A stretch of 64,000 nt of DNA from Pseudomonas peradeniyensis. GTDB lineage: Bacteria > Pseudomonadota > Gammaproteobacteria > Pseudomonadales > Pseudomonadaceae. Position numbers and translations under genes: made by a program. Shown here piece by piece: positions 16,301 through 24,609 of this stretch. Location of the stretch: positions 186,001 to 250,000 of the forward strand of contig NZ_JABWRJ020000004.1 of the NCBI RefSeq assembly GCF_014268935.2, read 5' to 3'. The number at the start of each line of letters is the position of its first letter. Positions within the stretch are counted from its first letter, which is position 1. The notes under the pieces were generated by a model that searched no databases, had not been told where the DNA came from, and saw only the letters and a list, made by a program, of their open reading frames with translations.

Positions 16301-16569
16301 CGGTGCTGGAAGCCTGCCGCCTGCGTCTGCGGCCGATCCTGATGACCTCGATCGCGTTCATCATGGGCGTGGTACCGCTGGTGTTCAGCTCCGGCGCCGG
16401 TTCCGAGATGCGTCATGCCATGGGTGTGGCGGTGTTCTCGGGGATGATCGGGGTGACCGTGTTCGGCCTGTTCCTGACCCCGGTGTTCTTCTTCCTGATC
16501 CGCCGTTTCGTCGAGCGTCGCCAGGCCCGCAAGGCCGAGCACGCAGTGGCGCTGGAGAACCATGCATGA
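13390..16569 (+). CDS. mexF: RND efflux pump inner-membrane subunit, MexF-like
   Basis: The 1059-residue HAE1-type RND transporter is the right length for MexF. It opens MNFSKFFITRPIFAAVLSLV, has two large periplasmic loops and two six-helix bundles. The proton-relay Asp pair is in GIVVDDAIVVVEN (TM4, about residues 405-417), and the TM10 Lys is in VGLACKNAILIVEFAK. FxGxxA-type helix 6 sequence (PAAFISGLTGQFYKQFALTIA) is present. It lies 12 bases after mexE and overlaps oprN by four bases. It pumps drugs from periplasm and inner membrane outward using the proton gradient. Confidence 0.92.
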   Translation: MNFSKFFITRPIFAAVLSLVLLIAGSISLFQLPISEYPEVVPPTVVVRANFPGANPKVIGETVAAPLEQAITGVENMLYMSSQSTADGKLTLTITFALGTDLDNAQVQVQNRVTRTQPKLPEEVTRIGITVDKASPDLTMVVHLTSPDNRYDMLYLSNYAILNIKDELARLGGVGDVQLFGMGDYSLRVWLDPNKTASRNLTASDVVAAIREQNRQVAAGQLGAPPAPGSTSFQLSINTQGRLVNEEEFENIIIRAGANGEITRLKDIARVELGSSQYALRSLLNNQPAVAIPIFQRPGSNAIEISDEVRAKMAELKKEFPEGMDYSIVYDPTVFVRGSIEAVVHTLFEALILVVLVVILFLQTWRASIIPLMAVPVSLIGTFAVMHLFGFSLNALSLFGLVLAIGIVVDDAIVVVENVERNIGLGLKPLEATQKAMSEVTGPIIATALVLCAVFVPAAFISGLTGQFYKQFALTIAISTVISAFNSLTLSPALAAVLLKDHHAPKDRFSRFLEKLLGSWLFAPFNRFFDRASHGYVGGVRRVIRSSGIALFVYAGLMGLTYLGFSSTPTGFVPAQDKQYLVAFAQLPDAASLDRTEAVIKKMSEIALKQPGVADSVAFPGLSINGFTNSPNSGIVFTPLKPFDERKDPSQSAAAIAAALNAQFADIQDAYIAIFPPPPVQGLGTIGGFRLQIEDRGNLGYEALYKETQNIIAKSHNVPELAGLFTSYQVNVPQVDAAIDREKAKTHGVAINDIFDTLQVYLGSLYTNDFNRFGRTYQVNVQAEQQFRLDAEQIGQLKVRNNLGEMIPLATFLKVSDTSGPDRVMHYNGFITAEINGAAAPGYSSGQAEAAIEKLLKEELPNGMTFEWTDLTYQQILSGNTALFVFPLCVLLAFLVLAAQYESWSLPLAVILIVPMTLLSAITGVIVSGGDNNIFTQIGLIVLVGLACKNAILIVEFAKDEQAKGLDPLAAVLEACRLRLRPILMTSIAFIMGVVPLVFSSGAGSEMRHAMGVAVFSGMIGVTVFGLFLTPVFFFLIRRFVERRQARKAEHAVALENHA

Positions 16570-17981
16570 AGTTGCTCAAACCCCTGACCCCGAGCCTGCT
16601 GGCACTGGCTCTGGCGGCCTGCGCCGTGGGCCCGGACTACAAGGCCCCGCTCACTGAGCCGGCGCAGCTCGACAGCAGCCTGCAAGCCAAGACCTTCGAC
16701 CGTAGCCGCTTCGAAAGCGTGTGGTGGAAGCAGTTCGACGACCCGGTGCTCAACCAGCTGGTACAGGCGTCGCTGGACGGCAACCGCGACCTGCGCGTGG
16801 CCTTCGCCCGCCTGAAGGCGGCGCGCTCGATCCGCGAGGACGCCTCCAACGACCAGCTGCCGGTGGTCACCAGCCGTGCCAGCAGCGACCTGGGCAAGGG
16901 CCAGGTGCCCGGCCAGACCGAGCGCCGGGTCAACAGCGAGCGCTATGACCTGGGCCTGGACATGGCCTGGGAGCTCGACCTGTTCGGCCGTATCCAGCGC
17001 CAGATCGAAGCCAGCGAAGCGCAGGAAGCGGCCGCCGAGGCCGACCTGCAGCAGCTGCAGGTCAGCCTGATCGCCGAGCTGGTCGACGCCTACGGCCAGT
17101 TGCGCGGCGCCCAGCTGCGCGAGCAGATCGCCGTGGCCAACCTGAAGACCCAGCAGCAGTCGCGGGATATCACCGTGACCCTGCGCGACACCGGGGTCGG
17201 CAATGAGCTCGACGTGGTCCGCGCCGACGCCCGCCTGGCGGGTGTCGAAGCCACCGTGCCGCAATTGCAGGCCGAACAGGTGCGGGCGAAGAACCGCATC
17301 GCCACCCTGCTCGGCCAACGGCCGGACGGGATGACCGTGGACCTCTCGCCCAAGGCCCTGCCGGCCATCGCCAAGGCCTTGCCAGTGGGCAACCCCGGCG
17401 AGCTGCTGCGCCGCCGCCCGGATATCCGCAGCGCCGAGCGCCAGCTGGCCGCGGCCACGGCCAACGTCGGCGTGGCCACTGCCGACCTGTTCCCACGGGT
17501 CAGCCTCAGCGGCTTCCTCGGTTTCACCGCCGCGCGCGGCTCGCAGATCGGCTCCTCGGCGGCCAACGCCTGGGCGCTGGGCCCGAGCATCACCTGGGCG
17601 GCCTTCGACCTGGGCAGCGTGCGCGCCCGCCTGCGCGGGGCCAAGGCCGATGCCGAGGGCGCCCTGGCCAACTACGAACAACAGGTGCTGCTGGCCCTGG
17701 AGGAATCCTCCAACGCCTTCAGCGACTATGGCAAGCGCCAACAGCGCCTGCTGGCGCTGATGCGCCAGAGCGACGCCAGCCGCAAGGCGGCGGAACTGGC
17801 CTCGGTGCGCTACCGCGAAGGCACGGTGGACTACCTGGTGCTGCTCGACGCCGAGCGCGAACGCCTGAGCGCCGAAGACGCCCAGGCCCAGGGCGAGGTC
17901 GAGCTGTACAGCGGCATCGTCGCGATCTACAAGGCGCTTGGCGGCGGCTGGCAACCCGAAGTGGTAGCCAGCTCGCGCTGA
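16566..17981 (+). CDS. oprN: RND efflux outer-membrane channel, OprN-like
   Basis: The 471-residue outer-membrane factor of the TolC/OprM family has a lipoprotein signal (LLALALAACAVGPDY, lipobox LAAC), and two repeated helical halves that include NRDLRVAFARLKAARSIRED and RPDIRSAERQLAAATANVGVA, the hallmark of the family. DMAWELDLFGRIQRQIEASE is the typical first-half signature. Its ATG overlaps the mexF stop (ATGA). A strong rho-independent terminator follows, so the operon ends here. Confidence 0.9.
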   Translation: MKLLKPLTPSLLALALAACAVGPDYKAPLTEPAQLDSSLQAKTFDRSRFESVWWKQFDDPVLNQLVQASLDGNRDLRVAFARLKAARSIREDASNDQLPVVTSRASSDLGKGQVPGQTERRVNSERYDLGLDMAWELDLFGRIQRQIEASEAQEAAAEADLQQLQVSLIAELVDAYGQLRGAQLREQIAVANLKTQQQSRDITVTLRDTGVGNELDVVRADARLAGVEATVPQLQAEQVRAKNRIATLLGQRPDGMTVDLSPKALPAIAKALPVGNPGELLRRRPDIRSAERQLAAATANVGVATADLFPRVSLSGFLGFTAARGSQIGSSAANAWALGPSITWAAFDLGSVRARLRGAKADAEGALANYEQQVLLALEESSNAFSDYGKRQQRLLALMRQSDASRKAAELASVRYREGTVDYLVLLDAERERLSAEDAQAQGEVELYSGIVAIYKALGGGWQPEVVASSR

Positions 17982-18031
17982 CCGCATCCTGATGTAAAGG
18001 CTCCTTTGGTTGGTTCCTCCCCCAACCGTTT

Positions 18032-18064
18032 GCCCCGAAGGCCTTGGTCTTCGGGGCTTTTTTA
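18032..18064 (+). terminator. rho-independent terminator of mexEF-oprN
   Basis: A nine-base stem GCCCCGAAG / CTTCGGGGC (18032-18040, 18049-18057) with an eight-base loop is followed by seven Ts (18058-18064). The T-run overlaps the stop codon of the convergent HHH gene. Confidence 0.92.
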
Positions 18065-18328
18065 TGTGCCGTTGGCGGGACACGCGTCCTGCAGTAAATG
18101 TTCCCTGGCCCGGGCAATCGCCGCCTGAATCGCCCCTCGCGCCTGGGGGCTGTTCCTCCAGCAACTGCTGCCCACCAGCCCGGCCGCCTCGGTGACGATC
18201 TGCAAGGCATCGGCTTCGGCCAGTCGTGCCAACGAGCCATATCCCAGTTGCTCAAGGCGCTGCACCACGGTCGGACCCACGCCCTTGACCGCCAACAGCA
18301 CCGCCCGCTCATCCGCGCTGAACGCCAT
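18062..18328 (-). CDS. helix-hairpin-helix domain protein
   Basis: This 88-residue protein starts at ATG 18328, with GGAGG just upstream on the minus strand (a longer frame lacks this). It carries an HhH motif VKGVGPTVVQRLEQLGYGSL (about residues 15-34), the G-V-G hairpin that contacts DNA backbone, followed by a helical tail with one Cys in SSCWRNSPQARGAI. Related small Pseudomonas proteins are annotated as HHH or pathogenicity-locus proteins; function is unknown. It faces the mexEF-oprN operon tail to tail and is divergent from the LysE-type gene. Confidence 0.75.
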   Translation of the reverse strand: MAFSADERAVLLAVKGVGPTVVQRLEQLGYGSLARLAEADALQIVTEAAGLVGSSCWRNSPQARGAIQAAIARAREHLLQDACPANGT

Positions 18329-18420
18329 CTCCACCTCCCTGTACCGTCGTGGCTTTGCAAACGCCGCGAATGATGGCATATATCGAGGTCTGCCTGCCCA
18401 CCCCCACCAGGAGAATCCCC

Positions 18421-19038
18421 ATGCTCGGCGTGACCGACTACGGCGCTTTCGTGATTGCGTTCCTCATCCTCCTGGCGATCCCCGGCCCCGGCAACTTCGC
18501 CCTGATCACCGCCACCGGCAAGGGCGGCATCAAGGGCGGCCTGGCCGCCACCTTCGGGGTGATTCTCGGCGACCAGGTGCTGATGTGGCTGGCCGTGGCC
18601 GGCGTCGCCACCTTGCTGGCCACCTACCCCGCCGCCTTCCATGTGGTGCAGTGGGCCGGCGCCGCCTACCTGGCCTGGCTCGGCCTGCGCATGGTACTGA
18701 GCAAGCCCGGCGGCGCGCCGCGTGACAGCGGCATGGCCAGCGGCCGCTACCTGCGCCAGACGATGATGATCACCCTGCTCAACCCCAAGGCGATCATGTT
18801 CTACATGGCGTTCTTCCCGCTGTTCATCGACCCGGTGCGCCACCAGGGCGTGGTGACCTTCGCCTTCATGGCGCTGACCGTGGCCGGCCTGACCCTGCTC
18901 TACGGCCTGGTGGCGGTGCTGCTCACCCACCGCCTGGCCGAGCGCATGCGCGCCAGCCCGCGCATCGCCAATCTGCTCGAACGCCTGGCCGGCGCATGTC
19001 TGGTGGGCTTTGGTATCAAGCTGGCGGCGATGCGCTGA
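18421..19038 (+). CDS. LysE/RhtB family amino-acid exporter
   Basis: The 205-residue membrane protein has six hydrophobic segments and the LysE signature AIPGPGNFALITATGKGGIKGGL near residues 20-42, plus LLNPKAIMFYMAFFPLFI (about 119-136), the conserved NPK motif of the family. It exports amino acids or homoserine-lactone-like compounds. The start has AGGAG seven bases upstream (CACCAGGAGAATCCCC before the ATG). No adjacent regulator reveals the substrate. Confidence 0.88.
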   Translation: MLGVTDYGAFVIAFLILLAIPGPGNFALITATGKGGIKGGLAATFGVILGDQVLMWLAVAGVATLLATYPAAFHVVQWAGAAYLAWLGLRMVLSKPGGAPRDSGMASGRYLRQTMMITLLNPKAIMFYMAFFPLFIDPVRHQGVVTFAFMALTVAGLTLLYGLVAVLLTHRLAERMRASPRIANLLERLAGACLVGFGIKLAAMR

Positions 19039-19041
19039 GGC

Positions 19042-19437
19042 TCAGGCGTCGCGCAACAGGTCGTGGGCGTCGAGCAGGCGGAAGGCCACCTGCGGATTGC
19101 GCTCCAGCCCGCGACGGATGGCGGCGGGAATCGACTGGCGGGTCTTGCGGCACAGCCCTGTCTGCGCCGCAAGCTCGATGACGATGCCGCGCATGGTGCG
19201 CACCTCGTTGAAGCCCGGGGCGATATGCACGCGGATGCCCAGTTGCTCGTAGAGGCGTGACTGAAGGCGCTGCAGGTCCTCCAGATCCTTGAGGTTTTCC
19301 AGGCGTTCGACCAGGCGCTTCTCCTCCTCGCGGGTGAGCAGCAGGATGCGTCGCTCAGGGCCGTCGGCCAGGCGTTCGCGGCCGCAGTCGCAGGCGCCCG
19401 GTGGACAGGGGTGGCGTAAGGGAGGCTGGTTGGTCAT
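19042..19437 (-). CDS. conserved hypothetical protein with N-terminal Cys cluster
   Basis: The 131-residue protein begins MTNQPPLRHPCPPGACDCGR, whose three closely spaced Cys residues might bind a metal. A charged helical part (LTREEEKRLVERLENLKDLEDLQRL, about 36-60) is followed by a basic C-terminal half (GLCRKTRQSIPAAIRRGLE). I do not recognise the family. It ends four bases from the LysE-type gene, tail to tail, and is 56 bases downstream of nrtR on the same strand, so it could share that transcript. Confidence 0.6.
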   Translation of the reverse strand: MTNQPPLRHPCPPGACDCGRERLADGPERRILLLTREEEKRLVERLENLKDLEDLQRLQSRLYEQLGIRVHIAPGFNEVRTMRGIVIELAAQTGLCRKTRQSIPAAIRRGLERNPQVAFRLLDAHDLLRDA

Positions 19438-19493
19438 GGGGCAAGGATAGTCGCTACACGACAGCTGCAGGAAGTGGCCGCGACCTGTCCTGA

Positions 19494-20195
19494 CTATCCT
19501 CCCGCCAGCAGACTCCGGTCGAACATGAACGCCCCGCTCCCCTGTGGGGTATGCCGGTACAGTTGCTGTGGCCGCCCCAGCCTGGGCTGGTTCTTCTCTC
19601 CGGTGTCCTGCACCCAGCCTTCGCTCTTCATGCGCTCCAGGCGTTTGCGCATCGAGGTGTTGTTGACCGGCTGCCCCAGGCACGCCTGCGCGGCGGCCAG
19701 GGCGTCCAGCACGGTGAACCGCTCGGGTGCCAGGTACAACGGCAGGTTGGTGTATACGGCCTTGGCCGCCAGCCGCTCATGGGCGCGCTCGACCAGCAGG
19801 CGATGATCGAACGGCAACGGCGGCTCATTATCCAGGACGCCTTGCAGATCGAAAAAGGCAATCTGCGGATCCTCGACCACGACCGCAGGGTCGAGCAACG
19901 CCAGGTAGTAGGTACTCAATGTCCAGCCCCGCGGGTCGCGGGAAGCATTGCCCTCGGTGCCGACCTGCTCCAGGTGGCGCGGGCGCACCTTGGCCTTTTC
20001 CGCAAGGGCCCGGCAGGCAGCGGCATCCAGGTTGTTGTCCGCAGTACTGCCATTGACGATGACGCCCGGCAAGGCCCACTGGCCCTTGTAGGGCTCGCGT
20101 TCGCGCGGGGACAGCAACACCTCCAGGCGCTGGCTGTGTGGCGACAGGCGCAGGGTGACGATATCGACACTGGCCAGGACTTCAGCTGTGCTCAC
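19494..20195 (-). CDS. nrtR: NrtR-type Nudix-related regulator of NAD metabolism
   Basis: The 233-residue protein combines an N-terminal Nudix-like domain (VDIVTLRLSPHSQRLEVLLS, then GQWALPGVIVN) with a C-terminal winged helix (LAPERFTVLDALAAAQACLGQPVNNTSMRKRLERM, about 160-195). The Nudix box is degenerate, as in NrtR repressors, which bind ADP-ribose rather than hydrolyse it. The gene is divergent from pncA-pncB, which NrtR controls in other bacteria including P. aeruginosa. The 143-base divergent spacer is AT-rich, and I could not pick out a convincing operator in it. Confidence 0.85.
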   Translation of the reverse strand: MSTAEVLASVDIVTLRLSPHSQRLEVLLSPREREPYKGQWALPGVIVNGSTADNNLDAAACRALAEKAKVRPRHLEQVGTEGNASRDPRGWTLSTYYLALLDPAVVVEDPQIAFFDLQGVLDNEPPLPFDHRLLVERAHERLAAKAVYTNLPLYLAPERFTVLDALAAAQACLGQPVNNTSMRKRLERMKSEGWVQDTGEKNQPRLGRPQQLYRHTPQGSGAFMFDRSLLAGG

Positions 20196-20338
20196 TCAAC
20201 GATTCCTCAATCAACATCCACCTATATTCCACCAGGGCGATTAAATAGAGCAAGCCTGATTCCCTAAGTAAAATAACCTTGACACATTTAATGCACCAGG
20301 TGAAATATATAGCCATTCCAGCCGAGGAGCTTCCTCCG

Positions 20339-20989
20339 ATGAAAATCGCCAGTTTCGATGTCGACGCGCAGAACGGCTTCACCGCCAACGCCCCCCATGA
20401 GCTGCCGGTGCCCGGCGGTCACCTGATCGCCCCCGCGCTCAACGCCATGGCCCAACGCGCCTCGCTGCGCCTGGGCAGCAAGGACGCCCACCCGGCCAAC
20501 GCCGCCTGGGTGGTCGCCGAGCCGGGCCAGATGCTGCAACCACTGGCCCTGGCCAATGCCGACCTGACCTGGGTCAGCCACTGCGTCCCCGGTACGCCGG
20601 GCTTCGAGCTGCTGCCCGGCCTGCCCGCCCCCATCGACTACGACTATTTCGTCTGGAAAGGCGTGGAACCCGACCTGCACCCCTACGGCGCCTGCTACCA
20701 CGACCTGGCCGAGCGCCGTTCCACTGGCGTCATCGAGTACCTCAAGGTGCAACAGGTCCAGGCGATCATCGTCGGCGGCCTGGCACTGGACTACTGCGTG
20801 CGCACCACTGCCCTGCAACTGCGTCGCGCCGGTTTCGAGGTGCTGCTGTACCTGCCGGCCTGCCGTGCCCTGAGCGCCGAGGGCGCACAGGCGGCCTGCG
20901 ATGAAATGGCCAGCACCGGCATCCACCTGTGCACCGACGAACAGGCCCTCGATACCCGGCTCGACCAACTCAAGGAGGCCCGCCCATGA
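20339..20989 (+). CDS. pncA: nicotinamidase
   Basis: The 216-residue isochorismatase-fold protein shows the nicotinamidase triad: Asp in FDVDAQNGF (about residue 9), Lys in YFVWKGVEPD, and nucleophile Cys in ALDYCVRTT. The metal-site region is SKDAHPANAAW. It deamidates nicotinamide to nicotinic acid for NAD salvage. The ATG at 20339 has GAGGAG upstream; TTGACA at 20279-20284 may be the promoter -35. Its stop overlaps the ATG of pncB, which uses its product. Confidence 0.87.
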   Translation: MKIASFDVDAQNGFTANAPHELPVPGGHLIAPALNAMAQRASLRLGSKDAHPANAAWVVAEPGQMLQPLALANADLTWVSHCVPGTPGFELLPGLPAPIDYDYFVWKGVEPDLHPYGACYHDLAERRSTGVIEYLKVQQVQAIIVGGLALDYCVRTTALQLRRAGFEVLLYLPACRALSAEGAQAACDEMASTGIHLCTDEQALDTRLDQLKEARP

Positions 20990-22185
20990 GCGACAGCGTC
21001 TTTGGCCCACGGATCATCCAGAACCTGCTGGATACCGATTTCTACAAGATCACCATGATGCAGGCGGTGCTGCACAACTACCCCAACGCCGAGGTGGAAT
21101 GGGAGTTCCGCTGCCGCAACGACGAGGACCTGGCGCCCTACCTCGCCGAGATCCGCTACCAGGTCGAGCAGTTGGCCGATGTCTCGGTTACCCACGACCA
21201 ATTGGCCTACCTGGAGAAGATCCCGTTCATCAAGCCGGACTTCATCCGCTTCCTCAGCCTGTTCCGCTTCAACCTGCGCTATGTACAGGTCGGCCTGGAC
21301 GATGCCGGGCAACTGGCGATCCGTGTGCGCGGCCCGTGGCTGCACGTGATCCTGTTCGAGATCCCGCTGCTGGCGATCATCAGTGAGGTACGCAACCGCT
21401 ACCGCTATCGCGAGGTACTGATCGAGCAGGTCGGCGAGCGCCTGTACCAGAAACTCGACTGGCTCAGGGCCGAAGCCAGCGACGACGAGCTGGCCGCTCT
21501 GCAACTGGCCGACTTCGGTACCCGCCGGCGATTCTCCTACCGGGTACAGGAAGAAGTGGTGCATATCCTCAAGCGTGATTTTCCCGGGCGTTTCGTCGGC
21601 ACCAGCAACGTGCACCTGGCCCGCGAATACCAGATCAAGCCCATCGGTACCATGGCCCACGAATGGTTCATGGCCCACCAGCAGCTTGGTCCGCGCCTGG
21701 TCGACAGCCAGGTCGCCGCACTGGAATGCTGGGTACGTGAATACCGTGGCCAATTGGGTATCGCCCTGACCGACTGCATCGGCATGGATGCGTTCATGCA
21801 CGACTTCGACCTGTACTTCGCCAAGCTGTTCGACGGCCTGCGCCATGACTCGGGCGAGCCGCTGGCCTGGGCCGAGAAGGCCATCGCCCACTATGAGCGG
21901 TTAGGGATCGACCCGAAGGGCAAGACGCTGATTTTTTCCGATGGGCTGGATTTCCAGAAGATGCTCGAGCTGTACCGTGCGTTGAATGACAGGATCCATG
22001 TCAGCTTCGGCATTGGCACCAACCTCACCTGCGATATCCCCGGGGTAAAGCCGATGAACATGGTGATCAAGATGACCGCCTGCAACGGCGCGCCGGTGGC
22101 GAAGATCTCCGACAGCCCGGGCAAGACCCAGTGCCGGGACGAGAATTTCGTGGCATACCTGCGGCATGTGTTTAACGTCCAATAA
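20986..22185 (+). CDS. pncB: nicotinate phosphoribosyltransferase
   Basis: The 399-residue enzyme has the length of E. coli PncB. It converts nicotinic acid and PRPP to nicotinate mononucleotide. Family motifs include LLDTDFYKITMMQAVL near the N-terminus, EWEFRCRN, FGTRRRFSYRVQ, GTSNVHLA, TDCIGMDAF and DGLRHDSGEPL (phosphate binding). AAGGAGG precedes the start, which lies in the ATGA overlap with pncA. The NadE synthase that follows pncB in P. aeruginosa is absent here; a terminator-like hairpin follows. Confidence 0.92.
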   Translation: MSDSVFGPRIIQNLLDTDFYKITMMQAVLHNYPNAEVEWEFRCRNDEDLAPYLAEIRYQVEQLADVSVTHDQLAYLEKIPFIKPDFIRFLSLFRFNLRYVQVGLDDAGQLAIRVRGPWLHVILFEIPLLAIISEVRNRYRYREVLIEQVGERLYQKLDWLRAEASDDELAALQLADFGTRRRFSYRVQEEVVHILKRDFPGRFVGTSNVHLAREYQIKPIGTMAHEWFMAHQQLGPRLVDSQVAALECWVREYRGQLGIALTDCIGMDAFMHDFDLYFAKLFDGLRHDSGEPLAWAEKAIAHYERLGIDPKGKTLIFSDGLDFQKMLELYRALNDRIHVSFGIGTNLTCDIPGVKPMNMVIKMTACNGAPVAKISDSPGKTQCRDENFVAYLRHVFNVQ

Positions 22186-22190
22186 CCCCG

Positions 22191-22210
22191 GGGCTGCTAC
22201 GCAGCCCTTT
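22191..22210 (+). terminator. terminator-like hairpin after pncB
   Basis: GGGCTGC, a three-base loop TAC, and GCAGCCC, then only three Ts. It lies six bases after the pncB stop. The short T-run makes it a weak terminator; similar hairpins also occur as parts of REP elements. Confidence 0.5.
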
Positions 22211-22233
22211 CGCCGGCAAGCCGGCTCCCACAG
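22211..22233. repeat. single REP-like sequence
   Basis: CGCCGGCAAGCCGGCTCCCA and the following CAG match the family of short Pseudomonas REP sequences in this window (GGCAAGCCxGCTCCCAC core). A single copy next to the pncB hairpin. Confidence 0.6.
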
Positions 22234-22338
22234 GTAGGCACTGCGTCCAAGGTTTTTCACCAAGGCCCTCGTTGCCACGCACATTTGCTTGTATGGTGTT
22301 GTCCAAGAAGGATGTTTTACCCGCACAGGAAAGACCAG

Positions 22339-23712
22339 ATGCCCCAACGCAATGTCATCAACGCCTCCGTCAGCCCCAAGGGCAGCCTGGAGACGCTGTC
22401 GCAACGTGAAGTCCAGCAACTGAGCGAAGTCGGTACCGGCAGCCTCTACACCCTGTTCCGCCAGTGCGCCCTGGCCATCCTCAACACCGGCGCCCATGTC
22501 GACAACGCCAAGACTATCCTCGAGGCCTACAAGGACTTCGAGGTGCGCATCCACCAGCAGGACCGCGGCGTGCGCCTTGAGCTGCTCAACGCCCCGGCCG
22601 ACGCCTTCGTCGACGGCGAGATGATCGCCAGCACCCGCGAAATGCTGTTCAGCGCCCTGCGCGACATCGTCTACACCGAGAGCGAGCTGGCCAGCCAGCG
22701 CATCGACCTCGAGAGTTCCCAGGGCCTCACCGACTACGTCTTCCACCTGCTGCGCAACGCCCGCACCCTGCGCCCGGGCGTCGAGCCGAAGATGGTGGTG
22801 TGCTGGGGCGGGCACTCGATCAGCAGCGAGGAATACCAGTACACCAAGAAGGTCGGCCACGAGCTGGGCCTGCGCAAGCTGGATGTCTGCACCGGCTGCG
22901 GCCCGGGCGTGATGAAGGGCCCGATGAAGGGCGCCACCATCGCCCACGCCAAGCAACGCATGCACGGCAGCCGCTACCTGGGCCTGACCGAGCCGGGCAT
23001 CATCGCCGCCGAGGCGCCCAACCCGATCGTCAACGAACTGGTGATCCTGCCGGACATCGAGAAGCGCCTGGAGGCCTTCGTCCGCGTCGGCCACGGCATC
23101 ATCATCTTCCCCGGCGGCGCCGGCACCGCCGAGGAGTTCCTGTACCTGCTCGGCATTCTCATGCACCCGGACAACCAGGACCTGCCGTTCCCGGTCGTGC
23201 TCACCGGGCCACGCAGCGCCGAAGCCTTCCTGCAGCAGTTGCACGCCTTCGTCGGCGCCACCCTCGGCGAGGCCGCCCAGCGTCACTACCAGATCATCAT
23301 CGACGATCCGGCCGAAGTGGCCCGGCAGATGGTCGAGGGGCTCAAGGCGGTCAAGCAGTTCCGCCGCGAGCGCAATGACGCGTTCCACTTCAACTGGCTG
23401 CTGAAGATCGACGAGGGCTTCCAGCACCCGTTCGATCCGACCCACGAGAACATGGCCAACCTGGCCCTGCGCCGCGAACTGCCGCCCCATGAACTGGCGG
23501 CCAACCTGCGCCGGGCGTTTTCCGGGATCGTCGCCGGCAACGTCAAGGACAAGGGTATCCGCCTGATCGAGGAGCACGGGCCGTACCAGATCCGTGGCGA
23601 CGCGGCGATCCTCGACCCGCTCGGGCGCCTGCTGCAGGCGTTCGTCGACCAGCACCGCATGAAGCTGCCCGGTGGGGCGGCGTATGTGCCGTGCTATGAG
23701 GTGGTGGCCTGA
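22339..23712 (+). CDS. ppnN: nucleotide 5'-monophosphate nucleosidase, LOG/PpnN family
   Basis: The 457-residue protein matches PpnN (YgdH, 454 residues in E. coli), which cleaves purine and pyrimidine monophosphates to base and ribose 5-phosphate and is (p)ppGpp-controlled. The lysine-decarboxylase-like Rossmann core shows CWGGHSISSEEY, CTGCGPGVMKGPMKG and the signature FPGGAGTAEEFLYLLG (about 266-281). N- and C-terminal extensions fit the PpnN architecture. ATG at 22339 follows CAGGAAAG. It is separated from pncB by a hairpin and so probably transcribed alone. Confidence 0.88.
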   Translation: MPQRNVINASVSPKGSLETLSQREVQQLSEVGTGSLYTLFRQCALAILNTGAHVDNAKTILEAYKDFEVRIHQQDRGVRLELLNAPADAFVDGEMIASTREMLFSALRDIVYTESELASQRIDLESSQGLTDYVFHLLRNARTLRPGVEPKMVVCWGGHSISSEEYQYTKKVGHELGLRKLDVCTGCGPGVMKGPMKGATIAHAKQRMHGSRYLGLTEPGIIAAEAPNPIVNELVILPDIEKRLEAFVRVGHGIIIFPGGAGTAEEFLYLLGILMHPDNQDLPFPVVLTGPRSAEAFLQQLHAFVGATLGEAAQRHYQIIIDDPAEVARQMVEGLKAVKQFRRERNDAFHFNWLLKIDEGFQHPFDPTHENMANLALRRELPPHELAANLRRAFSGIVAGNVKDKGIRLIEEHGPYQIRGDAAILDPLGRLLQAFVDQHRMKLPGGAAYVPCYEVVA

Positions 23713-23721
23713 GGCTTGCTT

Positions 23722-23757
23722 CCCCTGTGGGAGCGGCTTGCCCCGCTCCCACAGGGG
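23722..23757. repeat. REP hairpin
   Basis: CCCCTGTGGGAGCGG and its reverse complement flank a short loop around CTTGC. It is a single REP-type palindrome ten bases after the ppnN stop and may also act as a transcript end. Confidence 0.75.
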
Positions 23758-23908
23758 GCTATTGCCAGCAACATCCTGCAGACATTTCCTACCATCGGCA
23801 GTGAACCTGCATACAAAAAAACGGTCTTTCGCTGACGGTCAATCCACCCGACCGGATCGCCGGCCCAGTCATCGGGCCTTCATTCGTCCTGTTTCAGCGA
23901 AGACCAGC

Positions 23909-24559
23909 ATGCCAGACATCCAGCCCGTTTCCCCTGCCCTCACCGCCCTGCGCGGCGGCCTGATCGCCGCCCTGATCGCCCTCGCCGCTCCGGCCCACGC
24001 CGAAGAACCGGCCAGCGATGCGCGCTGGGTCAGCGACAGCCTGAGCACCTACGTGCGCAGCGGCCCCACCGATGGCCACCGCATCGTTGGCACGCTCAAG
24101 TCCGGACAGAAGGTCAGCCTGGTGACCAGTCAGGGCAACTACAGCCAGGTGCGCGGGCAGAACGGCGACCTGGTGTGGATCCTCAGCAACGACCTGCAGG
24201 CCGTGCCCGGCCAGAACGAGCGCCTGCCGCAGCTCGATGCCCAGGTGGCCGAGTTGTCCGGCCAGTTGAAGAGCATCGACGACAGCTGGAAGAACCGCGT
24301 GCAGGGCATGCAGGAGACCCTCGACTCGCGCAAGGCGCTGATCGACGAGCTGGAAAGCCGCAACAAGGCGCTCAACGAGCAACTGGCGCAGAGCCAGTCA
24401 ACCCTGCGCGACACCCAGGCGCGCCTGGGTGACGAGAACAAGCAGGTGATGATGCGCTACATGGTCTACGGCGGCAGCATTGCCGGGGCCGGGCTGCTGG
24501 CGGGGTTGATCCTGCCGGCGCTGACCCGCGGCCGTAAACGCAACGACCGCTGGTTCTGA
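23909..24559 (+). CDS. TIGR04211-type SH3 domain protein (YgiM-like)
   Basis: The 216-residue protein has an N-terminal signal (LIAALIALAAPAHA, cleavage near residue 30), a bacterial SH3 domain (WVSDSLSTYVRSGPTDGHRI to DLVWILSNDLQ, about 38-95), a long charged coiled coil (about 105-182, rich in Glu, Gln and Asp) and one C-terminal transmembrane helix (YGGSIAGAGLLAGLILPAL) before a basic tail. This matches E. coli YgiM and TIGR04211 proteins, anchored in the inner membrane with the SH3 part in the periplasm. A role in envelope stress or cell-wall sensing is suspected but unproven. Confidence 0.85.
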   Translation: MPDIQPVSPALTALRGGLIAALIALAAPAHAEEPASDARWVSDSLSTYVRSGPTDGHRIVGTLKSGQKVSLVTSQGNYSQVRGQNGDLVWILSNDLQAVPGQNERLPQLDAQVAELSGQLKSIDDSWKNRVQGMQETLDSRKALIDELESRNKALNEQLAQSQSTLRDTQARLGDENKQVMMRYMVYGGSIAGAGLLAGLILPALTRGRKRNDRWF

Positions 24560-24570
24560 GTGAGGGGCCA

Positions 24571-24599
24571 GGGGCAAGGTCGTGCAGACCCGTTGCCCC
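24571..24599. terminator. hairpin between convergent genes
   Basis: GGGGCAA (24571-24577) pairs with TTGCCCC (24593-24599), and GGT with ACC inside it. It lies between the convergent ygiM-like and cytochrome c genes. No T-run is present on either side, so it may stop transcription poorly. Confidence 0.4.
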
Positions 24600-24609
24600 C
24601 GGCCACTGC

